Positions 21,218-32,067 of a DNA stretch of 64,000 bases are shown piece after piece. Positions within the stretch are counted from its first letter, which is position 1. The number at the start of each line of letters is the position of its first letter. Made by a program: the position numbers and the translations under genes. Under the pieces are notes generated by a model. The model saw only the letters and a program-made list of their open reading frames with translations, did not search any database and was not told where the DNA came from. The DNA lies in NCBI GenBank assembly GCA_024663395.1, contig JANFAH010000005.1:1798001-1862000 (forward strand). The letters are read 5' to 3'. Source of the DNA: Pisolithus tinctorius. Taxonomy: Eukaryota > Basidiomycota > Agaricomycetes > Boletales > Pisolithaceae.

Positions 21218-21735
21218 CTGGTCAAAACCTGGGAGGTCCAGGGTTCAATCCCCTGTCTGGTTGCATTCATTGCAACAGGTTATGAGCCCTGGGCACTTGT
21301 GGGACTGTCCTGATAAGTCCTTTCCACTTAAGGCAATGGATTCCCATGGTGGGTTTTCCCTGATAAGACCTAGTAGTGCCTGATAAGACCTGGACTGAGG
21401 CAACATGTGTAAGCCCTACCAATTAAGGCAATGGCCCCTGAGCCTTGTAAGACCTTTGCAGGAGGCAACATGCTGTAAGACCTTGATGAGGCAATGGCCA
21501 CTTTAGGCAATGAATTCCCATGCTTGCACCTTGTTGCTGTGCACTGGATTAGGGGAGGCTGTTGCACATGTAGTGCTCCAGCACTCAGCAATGCTAGTCC
21601 CTACTAGCACTTGGTGGTTAAACCACACCAAGTAAGCCAAGATACCTTGACCAAATAGCTCAGTGGTTAGAGTGCCTGGTCAAAACCTGGGAGGTCCAGG
21701 GTTCAATCCCCTGTCTGGTTGCATTTATTGCAACA
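21218..21735 (+). mobile_element. TRIM-like miniature LTR element
   Basis: It has a 5' LTR remnant (21218-21277), primer site GGTTATGAGCCCTG (21278-21291), an internal part of about 270 bp with degenerate repeats (AAGACCT, AGGCAATGG, AGGCAACATG), a purine tract (21548-21559) and a 3' LTR (21560-21735, TGTTGCA...TGCAACA). It has no coding capacity. Its 5' LTR is split by gypsy-1; the remainder is at 3049-3168. Outer flanks ccaca and cccca match at 4 of 5 bases when the left piece is read inverted. Mobilisation in trans by a copia element is inferred from the shared primer site. Confidence 0.85.
21656..21729 (+). other. tRNA-like sequence within the TRIM LTR
   Basis: The A-box TAGCTCAGTGG (21656-21666), a D-arm GCTC/GAG, a B-box GGTTCAATCCC (21710-21720) and a T-stem CAGGG/CCCTG are visible. 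The acceptor pairs imperfectly and the anticodon loop lacks T33, so it is tRNA-derived and not called a functional tRNA. Confidence 0.7.
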
Positions 21736-21740
21736 CCCCA

Positions 21741-22827
21741 CTCATCTACCCTTGGTACAGATTCAGTGATCAATTGTGTAGATGATAGTGCAGTTCTCCC
21801 CTTGCCTGTTAGTCATGAAGATTCGAGTTAGCAACACATCCATTCATATCCATCCCTGCCAATCGAATACATGGCATGTTCCTCTACAGTATCAGAGACT
21901 TGGTGTGATGTTACCTTCAAGGGCAGTGATTCTGATTGTCAATCTCAAGTTCTCCTTTCTACTACAAATTTTCTCCAGGTTGCCTCATGATCAACCATGC
22001 AAAGTTCTAACACAGGTATGTGGTTAGCTTTTCAGTGTATCTTATCCATCAATTTCTGCTACTTCCTCCAGGGTATCACGAAGAGTTATGTCACATCTAA
22101 GTGCATGATTTGTTGTGGTCAAACTTCCAGTTTTCCTGCAATGGCTTCCAACAAATGGGGAAAGGGAACAAGGTAGCCTTCTGCTGGAGATCTGCTGTCA
22201 TACTTACAATTCTCTGCACATTCACTCTCCAGCCTTTCCTTCCTATTCCCTGACCCACCATGTCTGAAATACCTTTGCCCAGTACTGGATTGGATATAAG
22301 CTCTAGCAACCTCAGTATGTGTTTTTCTGACTAACTCCTGATGACTAACACATTTTGGCACAGGTGCTCTAATTACTCTGATTGGAAACCTCAAATTGAA
22401 TGCAGCAGATGCTGAAACACTAGCAAGCACTTTGTTACTAAGATCTTGTGCTGAAGGTGAGTATGTTCTTAAGTGGCATTTCTGGACTGATCATATTGCA
22501 GCCTTTTATAGGGTCATCTGGCTTGCAACCCACATACCCCACAGCAGCATTATGCCTGTCGAGTCTGGGGGTTTCAGGATTGTTGTCCCATGAAGAGTGT
22601 ACACCTGCCACCTTATCCACCTTGATCCCCATTTACATGGAATTTCCTGCACCACCAGTATCAATACATCTAATGCCACCTAACTTGACTGATCCCTCCA
22701 CTATTCTTGTCCACAGCCACCCAGATTGTGAAGCAAGGGTTCCATATCTAGCAGATGACTGCATGCATACTCCCACTGGAATTTTTTTTACCATATCCAT
22801 GTAAAGACTAACAGCTATTGTATTATC
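21741..22827 (-). pseudogene. Unidentified eroded coding segments
   Basis: Minus-strand open segments at 22632-22438 and 22430-22119 look protein-like and are separable by intron-like signals: a GTAAGT donor near 22205 and an AG acceptor near 22433. No domain is recognised. 21741-22100 shows nothing I can name. This may belong to the same eroded gene class as 4423-7340. Confidence 0.35.
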
Positions 22828-23004
22828 TGTTGCAATAAATGCGACCAGACAGGGGATTGAACCCTGGGACCTCCCAGGTTTCGACCGGGTGCTCTAACCA
22901 CTGAGCTATTTGGTCAAGGTATCCTGGCTTACTTGGTGTGGTTTAACCACCAAGTGCTAGTAGGGACTAGCATTGCTGAGTGCTGGAGTACTACACTTGC
23001 AACA
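22828..23004 (-). mobile_element. Solo TRIM LTR (177 bp)
   Basis: It has TGTTGCAA...TTGCAACA ends (8-bp inverted repeat) and a perfect TSD ttatc at 22823-22827 and 23005-23009. The minus strand carries the tRNA-like A and B boxes. This copy keeps a CCGG (about 22885-22892) at the place where gypsy-1 inserted in the other copy. Confidence 0.94.
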
Positions 23005-24587
23005 TTATCTGTTGGCAAGTATTTCTTGTGGCAGTCTCCAATTAATTACTATGAAGTATAAATCCTCAGGTCACGTATTGCATATGGCAGCCTGACTGTG
23101 AGGCAAGTCACAACTTGGCACTTTCCATCCTTCGTAAATTTCTACCATTCAAGCTCTACCACATAGCAGCAGAATACTTGGAGTGTCTCTCTGCTAAATG
23201 TCATGGGCTTGGTGCCCTTGACAGCCCCTGAAGGCTTGGAGCCTTCAAGGGTGGTCTTGGTGTCAATCTGGTGATCAATTGCATGGATGACAATGACCCT
23301 TGTTGCTCAGTGCTGGAGATTCATTTCAGCAACAACTTTGCCCAAAGGTTGTCATACCTCTGACATTTGGGCTACATTATTTGCTCAATTTGGTTATTGA
23401 TTGCATGAAAGGGACTGCATCTATCAGACTCCATCAACCCTGCTCTCATCAGTGACCTCCCTTAGGGGCTTGAACAATTCATTTTCCATCTAGTAAGCCC
23501 ATTCCTTTCTCTATTACTGGATACTGATGAACTCTTGTGGTTTTTCAGCCCTGAGGAAACCCACTTTCTGGGTCATGCAGATGGAATACTGCTGTTCTGG
23601 ATTTCAATTGGAATTCCACCTGTATGTTTCCATTTTAATAGGTGTGTCATCCTCGCTATGCATTACAACCACTTCTTTCCTGCATGCTTTTCCTTTGTCC
23701 CCCTTACATCATGTCCTCTTTTCATGGTTTCATATGTCCTTGCTGATGCTATATCCAGAACTTTGCATGCTGAGACAACATGTTCTAGACAGATTTTTTT
23801 CCCATGTGGTTCATCTTGGCTTGACATGCTCTGACCTTAAATACTCACCTTGCCTCCCCCCATTTCTCAACACCCCCATACAACCATGCCCCACTCTGCT
23901 GATATCCCAGAGCCTTCAAGGGACTCCATTGCTGACTTGAACACTTGTGTTCTTCACAACTGAAGGATTCCATCCTCACAAAATTCCCTGGTTTCCAAAC
24001 AAGTAAAAAAAGGTGGTTCTGTTGTCTCTAATGATGGAGTGCAACACTCAGAGGTATGTCTTGTAGTATATTTCCCATCCATTACTCTAATGTTATTTTC
24101 CACTCACAGCAATCTACTCTGAAGGATATGATTGGCAGATCAAAACTGTGGCATGCAGTCCTGCCTCCCAAAGGCTGGGAAGAGCACATGTTTGGCCTGA
24201 GAGATAGAAGATGCTCCTTGACACCTCATCCTTCCATTGTGAACACCCCAATGCTCCCTTCCCCTTCCCTGCACCTGGATGACCAAATCTGTGATGAGGA
24301 CTCTGCAATGGAGGAGGTGGAGGAGAATCCTGACAACAACAAAAATGAGGATGACCAGCCTTCCAGTAATGAGAATGAGGATGATCAGCCATCTGGTGTG
24401 AGTCAGAGTGGGGTTCAGTGGTGGAAACCAACCAAAACCAACACAAAAGACAATGAAACTGAGTGGTGGTGTGCCTAAGTGGTACCTAGATGGTGGGACC
24501 TGGTCTTTGGGAGGGTTTTTGTGAGCTAAAACACTCAAAGACAAGTGCTGAGGGTTGGGGGTGCTCCTGACAAAGAGGGAGCAAGAT
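23005..24587. other. Unidentified remnant, one acidic ORF
   Basis: No domain is recognised. The clearest coding-like stretch is 24114-24478 on plus, whose second half repeats an Asn/Glu/Asp-rich motif (EDDQPS twice); a similar motif recurs near 26460-26580. A palindromic repeat related to 3360-3490 lies near 23205-23270. Confidence 0.35.
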
Positions 24588-25311
24588 TGTGATAGATTGT
24601 GATGGGGTAGACTGCTGTCAGCCTACAGAAGGATGGATGGCGACTTAACTTGACTCTTTGAGCTGCACTGAGCTCAGGGAGGACTTGGAGTGAAGTAGAT
24701 GGATGGTAGATGAGGACAAGCGAAGTAGATGATAGTTAGACCTTTAATAAAGCCTCAACTATTGAAACTGATGAATGATTCACTGAGTGATGATAAAATG
24801 CGAGCAAGAGGGGCTCTCTGACATCTTCTTCTCATTCAGCTATCTAAGTACAGTGATTTATATACAGTACAGGGGTGTTGCCTATGGAAAACAAGGTGCA
24901 AACACTTGGTAAGTGATTGGTAACTGATGAGTAAGGAATGTAAGTGATAGGTAGTTGTCTTAGAAAGCATTGGTGAGCATTGGTAAGGATAAGTAAGCCA
25001 AAAAGTGAAGAACCAGTAAGCAAGGTCAAAAGATTGGTAAGTATTGGCAATAGGTGAGTCAAAGACAGTCAGAATGTCAAAGTATGAGTCAAGTAATGTC
25101 AGGAACTGGGAAAGCACACTGGAATTGCATTAGGGGGAGGCTGTGCATGTCACATCTCGAAGAGATCTCCTTTGGGCCAAAGTGGGATGACAGAGAGGCA
25201 GTGCTGATCTGATGCCAATATAGTACATCCAAAAGTGGACAGGGTGAGTCAGATGTCAACAGGGGTCAAGCTTTGGGGGTCTGTGGGGTGACAGGAGCAT
25301 AGGGGATCACA
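24588..25311 (-). mobile_element. Putative LTR of another retroelement
   Basis: It has TGTGAT...ATCACA ends. On minus it is preceded by a strong purine tract (TTTGGGGGGGAAAG, from the 25312-25330 side) and contains TATATAAA near 24860. This fits a 3' LTR in minus orientation. The exact left end is uncertain because TGTGAT also occurs at 24598. Confidence 0.6.
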
Positions 25312-25329
25312 ACTTTCCCCCCCAAACCA

Positions 25330-26263
25330 TCCTCTCAGTGAAGCAAACAAAAACTTCATGAATGAGGCTCTGTTGGAAGAGAGGATGAAGGTGTTCATAT
25401 ATGGTGCCTGTGCACCCCATTTCACATGTTATACTTTATTATGTCCTGTTCTCACTCTACAGACTTTTAGAGGACACTTGGCTTCACTCTAAGTGTCCCT
25501 GGTTTACCTTTGTTTATTATTTACAGTTGTTTATCATTTTTGTGCACTTACTGCTCTGTGCCCAGTGAAATTTTCTTCAGTCTCTTACACTGGGCACAAG
25601 GCCTTAAGGTTGGGTTAAGTTAACAGAAGGGGGAGCATCTTCTGCTGTATCTTGCAACAAGGAGGCAAGATGTGCATCATACTTGTCATGAATGCAATCA
25701 GGGAGAGTGGAGAACAGTAGATTATACTGTAGCTGTCACAATCTTGGGAGAATGATAGATGAGACTGGTATGAAGATATTGCAGGGAGCAGGGAGGAAGG
25801 ATCCCTATGCTTCTTGGACTGGAGAGACTGAAACAACCACATAAGACCTTTCCAAGCAAATGACAGACCTGAGGCGACCAAAGAATGTCCTCCTAGACGT
25901 CATACTGACAAAAAGAACGTGCTGTCCAAGCTGGATGGGGTGGGAGGGGGCAGACAAGGATGGGATGTACCAGGACACTTCAGGACAGAAGCTGGTAGGA
26001 ACTCCTGGTAGATATATGTAGCCATGGTCCCTAGCAAAGGGGACAAGCAAAGTGATTGATGTGGAGGTGGCCATATCAGAAGAATTAGTGAAATGAGCAT
26101 CTTTTGGAGGGAGTGCTGTAGAAACATGTGGAGTGTGCAGATCCTCTCCAATTTTGGAAGGTGGGATCACATGGCTGAGCACTACAAGCAAGTGTGGGAA
26201 TGGTGTCAGTATCTGCAGAAATGGTGGAGATATGTTGAAAACCAGAATGCCATACATGGGCAC
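25330..26263 (-). pseudogene. Unidentified coding remnant next to a polypurine tract
   Basis: A 152-codon frame (26263-25805) is followed by a TAG and continues protein-like to about 25630. It is then cut by a copia solo LTR (25392-25625) and ends near 25330, just before the purine tract of LTR 24588-25311. Its place suggests the 3' end of a retroelement polyprotein, but no known domain is visible. Confidence 0.4.
25392..25625 (+). mobile_element. Solo copia LTR, short form (234 bp)
   Basis: It starts TGTTCA and ends GTTAACA, with a perfect TSD gaagg at 25387-25391 and 25626-25630. It has a single CACTGGGCAC block, like 10154-10391. Confidence 0.93.
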
Positions 26264-26371
26264 CTAAGAATTTTAACTGGCACTTAACTCACTTCCTTCT
26301 TTTTCTTTGGCATTGATGACTCGTTCTTGTGCAAGGGATGACTGCTGACATTTCTGGCTGTCCTTCTTCAC

Positions 26372-27306
26372 ATGAGGGCTATGGTCTTCATCTCCATTCA
26401 TCAGCTATATTCATGTCCACCTCACCAAACACCTTTGGTGTGTGACACTGGTAGTGAGAATGAGGATGACCTGCCATCTGGTAGCAAGAAAGAGGATGAC
26501 TGGCTGCCTGGTAGCAATGACAATGACAAGGGTTCCAATTACAATGAGAATGAGAATGATGATGAGGAGATGGAGAGCTCAAGCAACTCCCATGGTAGGT
26601 TTTTCTGTTTCATATCCCTTGTTCTCTCACATTTTTTTCAGATAATTCTCATTTCTTTTGATTTTGGGGTTTGGTGCCTCTCTGGTCATGCAATGGTAGG
26701 CATGGTGCCCACTTGTGTTTCAAAGCTTGGTGCTTTGGATACTCATGACTGTTTCCTGCTGCCCATCATTCCCTTGGTTGTTACATAGATAAAGAATTGT
26801 TGTGATCCTGTTCTGCTACCATCTATATATGCATCTGCCTCATGTTGACATGTTGACTCCTAGATGATGATGATGCACATGCTTGCAATGCTCAGACCAT
26901 TTCTTGTGCCCAGTCCCCACTTCCCCTGTCCTTGCCACCTGTGTATGAGTCTGATGACTCTGCCCATCCTGTAGGGGACATTGTCCATCCTCACCAAGAA
27001 GGTGGCCTGATCTATACTACACTTCAGAAGAAGGGCAAATGTAGGGCTATAGATGCCAAGGACATTGATGCTGCAAACTACAGTGACCATGTCACCCAAC
27101 TCCCAAACCTCAAGAAGCCAGGGAATCTGTCCACAGCAGCATTAGATGAAAAATGTGCTTTTGCAAAGGACATCAAGATGATGGTGGAAGAACTTGGCCA
27201 ATGGCATGGGTGGTCTACACACAACATACTCATCACTGCAGGATTTAGTGTTAAGGCTTCTCATACCAAAATTAATGAGGCCAACCTCTTCTGCTCATGG
27301 TATTGG
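26372..27306 (+). pseudogene. Eroded multi-exon gene with acidic repeats and a helical motif
   Basis: An acidic Asn/Asp/Glu-rich stretch (26440-26590) is followed by an intron-like GTAGGTTT...TTTTCAG (about 26594-26640). A further segment (26932-27306) encodes a basic/helical part with an Asn-X2-Asn-Leu-Phe-X-Ser-Trp-Tyr ending. That pattern feels like a recurrent fungal multicopy protein motif, but I cannot name it. The gene is cut at 27307 by the copia-2 LTR. Confidence 0.4.
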
Positions 27307-27595
27307 TGTTCACTTTAGGTGCCTGTGCACCTCCATTCCATTTCCTTTCTTTGTTACATTACTATCTAACCCTACAGACTTCTATTGAACACTATACTTC
27401 ACTCTAAGTGTCCTTGCTTTGTGATTGTTTATTGTTTTCCTTTGTTTATCATTTTTGCACACTTACAGTTGTGTGCCCAGTGAAATTTTCTTCAGTCTCT
27501 TACACTGGGCACCAGGTATGTCTTATGTACAATTTCCTCCAATATTAGTCTCTTACACTGGGCACCAGAGGTTGCCAGGTGTGATTAATTGAACA
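27307..27595 (+). mobile_element. copia-2 5' LTR (289 bp)
   Basis: It has TGTTCA...TGAACA ends and is followed directly by the primer site and gag, so it defines the LTR family found as solo copies across 983-12127 and at 25392. It contains the same three palindromes as the others. Confidence 0.93.
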
Positions 27596-27607
27596 GGTTA
27601 TGAGCCC
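27596..27607 (+). promoter_or_regulatory. copia-2 primer binding site (half initiator tRNA)
   Basis: GGTTATGAGCCC immediately follows the LTR. It is complementary to the anticodon stem-loop of initiator tRNA-Met (GGGCTCATAACC), the internal priming mode known for Drosophila copia and yeast Ty5. Confidence 0.8.
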
Positions 27608-27778
27608 CATGCTCTAGGACTTTCCTGACGCGCCCTATGCCACGTCATCCACCTCTGCACACATTTTTGACCTACTCGAATCACAACTTCGCCCTCTACC
27701 GATTTTTCTTTGCCCTCTCAGCTTCCAGACTCACCCCATCCACCACCCTCTCACTCTGTCCTCCCCAAATTTGTTCCC

Positions 27779-30080
27779 ATGGCTGAAGAACATTCCCATT
27801 CCTCGTTCTCAGTCACTAAACTCACCTCTGCCAACTACTCGACCTGGAAAGGCGAAATGAAGGCCTTTCTGCACACAAAAGGGCTCTGGACCATTGTAAA
27901 TGGAACTGAAAAGTGCCCTGATGAGTCTAAAACTGAAGCGCGCAACAAATGGGACCTCTGAGCAGATAGAGCAGCTGGTGAGCTCTACTTGGCACTGTCT
28001 AGCGAACAGAGGATGCATGTGGAGGCTGTCCAAGACAATCCTGTTGAAATCTGGTCCACCCTTGCTTCAATCCACCTCCAACAACGTCCTGGGGCTCGAT
28101 TCAATGCCTGGGATGACTTCTTCTCTATCAGGAAGCAACCAGATGAGTCTCTGAGCTACCTGATTGCTAGGATTGAAGACTCTATGTCCAAAATCCAAGA
28201 ATTGCGCCCCAGGGACACCTCTTCACCCTACTCCATCAAAGATATGGACAATGAGCTGGTCTGTATGGCCATGGTGCGCTCCTTAGGCGATGAATACTCC
28301 CATTTTGCTTCTTCCTTACTCCTCTTCCAATCCCTGGACAAGGAGAAGTTAAAAGAAGCATTCCTGGCTGAAGAATCGCAGCGCAAACATCGCCCTGAAG
28401 CCACTGGATTGGAATCCACGCTCTTTACCACCTCCAGCAATTGCAAGTGTGCTACTACTGCACCTTGCTTGTTCTGCGAGTTTTTAGGGCACTGTGTCCA
28501 CAAGTGCCACCCTCTGGCCAAAGCAAAGTCAAACTACCTCTCTCAGAAGGCCAGTCGCAAGAAAAAGACTCCAAACACCACAAACCAAGCATCTAGCGTG
28601 TCCCCTTCGACCCAAACACCTGCTACACCATCTACAACTACCCCTGCCAATCAAAGCGCATCCCAAGCGGTAGAATTTGCTGGAAATGCAAGTCTTCACT
28701 TCTCTGACCCCTCCTCCCTTCTCTGCCCTCTCCAACTCAATGCTGATGTCTATCGGATCACAGACACAGGTGCCACTGCTCATATGATGCCTCATCGCCA
28801 TTGGCTGTGCAATTATAGCCCAAAATGCGTCCCCATCAAACTTGCAGACAATAAAGTGGTCTACTCAGCTGGGGTGGGGTCTGTAGTCTTTCAGCCTTTG
28901 CTAGGAGGTCAGAAGTGTCATCCAGTCGAGTTTACAAATGTCCTTCATGTCCCTGACTTGAGAAATAATCTACTATCTGTGCTATATCTCTGTCGCACCA
29001 AGGGCTTCACTGTAAGCATTGACTCTTCGCAAATTGCCTTTAGGCAGCGCCCCTGGCCTACCCTCTTCATTGCAAGAATTTCGGAGCAAAATTCCGCCTG
29101 CCTTGAGGGTGAGACTGTTCCCATATGCAAATATGCCTCTGCAGCAACCACACTGCCCCTGGACCTTGACCTCTGGCACAGGAGACTTGCCCACCATCAC
29201 CTAGCAGGGGTGAAATCGCTTCTACAGCGAAATCTAGTGACTGGGATGGTCATAGACTTGAAAACTAGCCCTGATCCAATCTGTGAGCCATGCTTGGCTG
29301 GAAAGATGCATGCAAATCCCTTTCCTTCTTCATCCTGGTGCACCTCTAGGCCTCTAGAACTCATTCACAGTGACCTACACCATGTGGGCCATGCCTCCTT
29401 CACTGGATACAAATATTGGGTCACTTTTATCAATGATTTCTCGTGCTATCACTTCATTCTACCACTCAAAGCTAAATCAGAGGTTTTCAAAGCCTTTAAG
29501 ACATTTAAAGCCTTTGCTGAAAACCAGAGTGAGCGAAAAATCAAGATTTTGCATGATGACAAAGGAGGGGAGTACATGAGCAACTCCTTCATCAATTTCA
29601 CCACCCAGTGCGGCATACTGCACCAGCACACTGTCAGGAATCGCCCTCAGCAGAATGGGGTCACTGAATGAGCTAATAGGCTCCTTTCTGAGCGAATCAC
29701 TGCGATGCTAGATGAATCTGGACTCCCCACAGCCTTCTGGGGTGAATGCTTAGCCTCCCTTGTCCATGTATGGAACAGATGTCCAACAGAAGTGGTGGAA
29801 AATGTGACTCCTTATGAACTGTGGCATGGGCAAAAACCAGACCTTTCCCACCTTTGTGTTTGGGGCTGCACTGCCTATGTGCATGTCCAGAGGGACAAGA
29901 GGCACCCTCTGGAGTCCCACATCAAAAAATGCGCATTTATTGGCTACCCTGAAGGGTATAAGGGTTGGAAGTTTTATAATCCCACCACCAAGTGCACCAT
30001 TATCTCAGAAAGGGCTGATTTTGATGAGAGGTACTTCCCACTCGCCTCTCGCCCTTCTGTTCCTTCCCTACCAGCCCCTA
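27779..30080 (+). pseudogene. gag-pol: copia-2 gag-pol, truncated and with nonsense codons
   Basis: One frame: Gag N-terminus with a DUF4219/UBN2-like pattern (27779-28440), a Cys/His knuckle-like stretch near 28440-28510, the protease core (Asp-Thr-Gly near 28770), GAG-pre-integrase (about 29170-29340) and the integrase core (about 29350-29750). Two TGA codons (27959-27961 and 29669-29671) break the frame, both at positions that fit CGA arginine; copia-1 has CGA at the second site. At about 30080 it is cut and joined to a gypsy-D fragment, so RT and RNase H are missing. An earlier in-frame ATG lies at 27710. Confidence 0.92.
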
Positions 30081-30082
30081 TT

Positions 30083-30433
30083 CCTCTCAACCCACCTCAG
30101 CCTTCATCAACAGCCTTGCATTTACACTTGGCCTCTCATCTCATCTCCTCCTCCTCATGCACCCTCCTCTCCTTGGCCTCCCTCTCTGCCCTCTCAGCCT
30201 TGGCCTTCTCCCTCACCACCCTCTCAGCCTCAAGCCACACCTGTTCTTCACACCAGGCTTGTTTGACTGCCTTTTGCCTTTTGCCTCTTCCTTTCCTTTG
30301 ACTTAGCCTTCATCACTTCCTCCTCATTGTCAGTGTCATACCAAATGGTGTCATCTGACACTTGGGTCCAGTCCACTATGATCTGGCCTTTGTTGTTGTT
30401 ATCAGTCATGGCAACCAGTCTTGAGTTGGACAT
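30083..30433 (-). pseudogene. gypsy-D antisense accessory gene, exon-1 fragment
   Basis: On minus from the ATG at 30433 it matches the gypsy-A accessory exon 1: the same VDWTQV...DDTI...YDTD block, then a charged coiled-coil, then a frame break near 30300. The zinc-cluster exon is lost at the junction with copia-2. It stands next to the gypsy-D LTR in antisense orientation, the same arrangement as in gypsy-A and C. Confidence 0.8.
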
Positions 30434-30553
30434 GATGGTTGAGATACAAAGGAAAGATGCAAAGGGCTTAGCAGGCCACAAGCATCACTTTTTCAAACTC
30501 AGCCTACCACTCTCACAGGGGTCTCATGGGTTCAACTGCTAAGAGGCAGATAC

Positions 30554-30687
30554 TGTCATAACCATGCCTCAACCCCAGCTGGACTCAGCCTTGCATTCAT
30601 CCAGTCCAGCCTTGGCCTCACCAGTTGCTTACCCCTAGTTGGTCTAGCACAGTTAACACTGCTTTGCCATGCATGTCACTTTGGATG
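30554..30687 (+). mobile_element. gypsy-D LTR, first part
   Basis: It starts TGTCATAACCATGCC after a degenerate purine tract and follows the gypsy-A LTR. It is interrupted at 30688 by copia-3 and continues at 48177. Confidence 0.9.
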
Positions 30688-30959
30688 TGTTGAAGTGTCA
30701 CCACCTTTACCTGACTTTTGCTTACATTGTACAAGCTTACATAATAAATCTTCGCACTTAGGATGTATGTTTTTCCTTCAGGTGTACCTCAGACTTCTTC
30801 TAACTGAAGCCTGAGGTAACTGTTCCTCTTTGTTAATTAATAGCTACCTTACTGACTTACTACTGTAGTCTCCTTCCTAGGTTAGCTGTGAATAAAGCCT
30901 TCTTCTAACTGAAGCCTGAGTCTCCTTCCTAGGTCCCTTGTCTTGGCCTACCTTCAAGA
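30688..30959 (+). mobile_element. copia-3 5' LTR (272 bp)
   Basis: It starts TGTTGAAG and ends CTTCAAGA, a near-perfect inverted repeat with one changed base. TSD ggatg lies at 30683-30687 and 48172-48176. It has the same length as the 3' LTR and few differences from it. Confidence 0.94.
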
Positions 30960-30973
30960 GGTTATGAACCCTG
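30960..30973 (+). promoter_or_regulatory. copia-3 primer binding site
   Basis: GGTTATGAACCCTG differs by one G-to-A change from the half initiator-tRNA site seen in the TRIM. Confidence 0.75.
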
Positions 30974-32067
30974 AGCAGCTCTAACCTTACAGTAGCAAAC
31001 TTGAACCAAGTGGTACCACAGTATACAATAAGACATGTCACCTGGACCTTCAGCATCAACATCTCAGGCTCTAGGCCCATCCACAAGTGCAACTACATCA
31101 GCCTCTACTTCTATGAGAGTCTCACAAGGCTTGAGTCAACTCTACGACATAGCTCCCCTTGCAGATGATGGTTCAAACTATCAAATGTGGAAATTCCAAA
31201 TGCGAAAAGTCTTAACAGTTCATGGCCTCTGGACCATTGTTGCTGGTACAGCCACAGAGATAAAACCTCCAGACCAGAAAACTCATCCTGATGAGTATGA
31301 GGAATGGCTCCTCAAGGACCAGGAAGCATGTGTGCAAATCACACTCATGCTCAAGGATGAACCCCTTAGTGGAGTACTATATGCAAAAACTGCTGCTGAG
31401 ACATGGAAAAAACTCAGTGAGAGATATGAAGGAAAAGGCAAGCAGACTATTGCCTGCCTTATTGGCAAGTTGTTCCAAGGAACACTTGCAGATGACCAAC
31501 CAATGGAAATGCAGCTGAATGCAATGCATCAGAAGGCTCATATTCTTGCCTTGCTTGGACAACCACTCAAGGACTCACTTGTAGCCATTGCAATGGTCAT
31601 CTTGCTCCCACCATCATACTCTACCCTCCACACAATTCTAATGTTGTCAAATGACAAGATAACTCCTGAGATGGTTATTTCCCAAGTCCTTGTCAAAGAA
31701 AAGTCACAACAAACTTTGAAATCACATTCTGCTCTTGCCATGAAGATGAACACAGGCAAGAAGTCAAAAGTGGCAGACAAGAAGAGAAAAGAGAAGAAGT
31801 GTGCCTATGCACCATGTGGCAAGACAGGACACACAGAGGACAAATGCTACAAGAAGAAAGTGGATGAAGCAGCCAAAGCTCCATCCCAAAGTACCTCGCA
31901 TGGGGATAAGGACAAGTCTAAGGAGAAGTCAGAACTGACAGCAAAGATTGCAGCCATGGCAGAAGAAGAGGAAGGCCCTCTTCACTTATTTGTAGCTCAC
32001 ACACACCCAGAAACCAGCACATCAGAATGGGTTGTAGACTCTGGGGCCTCTGCACACATGTGCTGCC

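Noticed and set aside
21418..21560. CRISPR-like or satellite array in the TRIM interior
   Set aside because: The short repeats (AAGACCT, AGGCAATGG) are irregular in spacing and sequence, with no spacers of even length. The context is a eukaryotic retroelement.
21656..21729. Functional tRNA gene
   Set aside because: A and B boxes are good, but the acceptor stem has a mismatch, the anticodon loop lacks T33, and the sequence recurs inside LTR copies with TSDs. It is better called tRNA-derived LTR sequence.
30083..30300. copia-2 polyprotein continuing to 30301 on plus
   Set aside because: From about 30080 the sequence is the reverse complement of a gypsy-type accessory exon; the apparent extension is antisense read-through.
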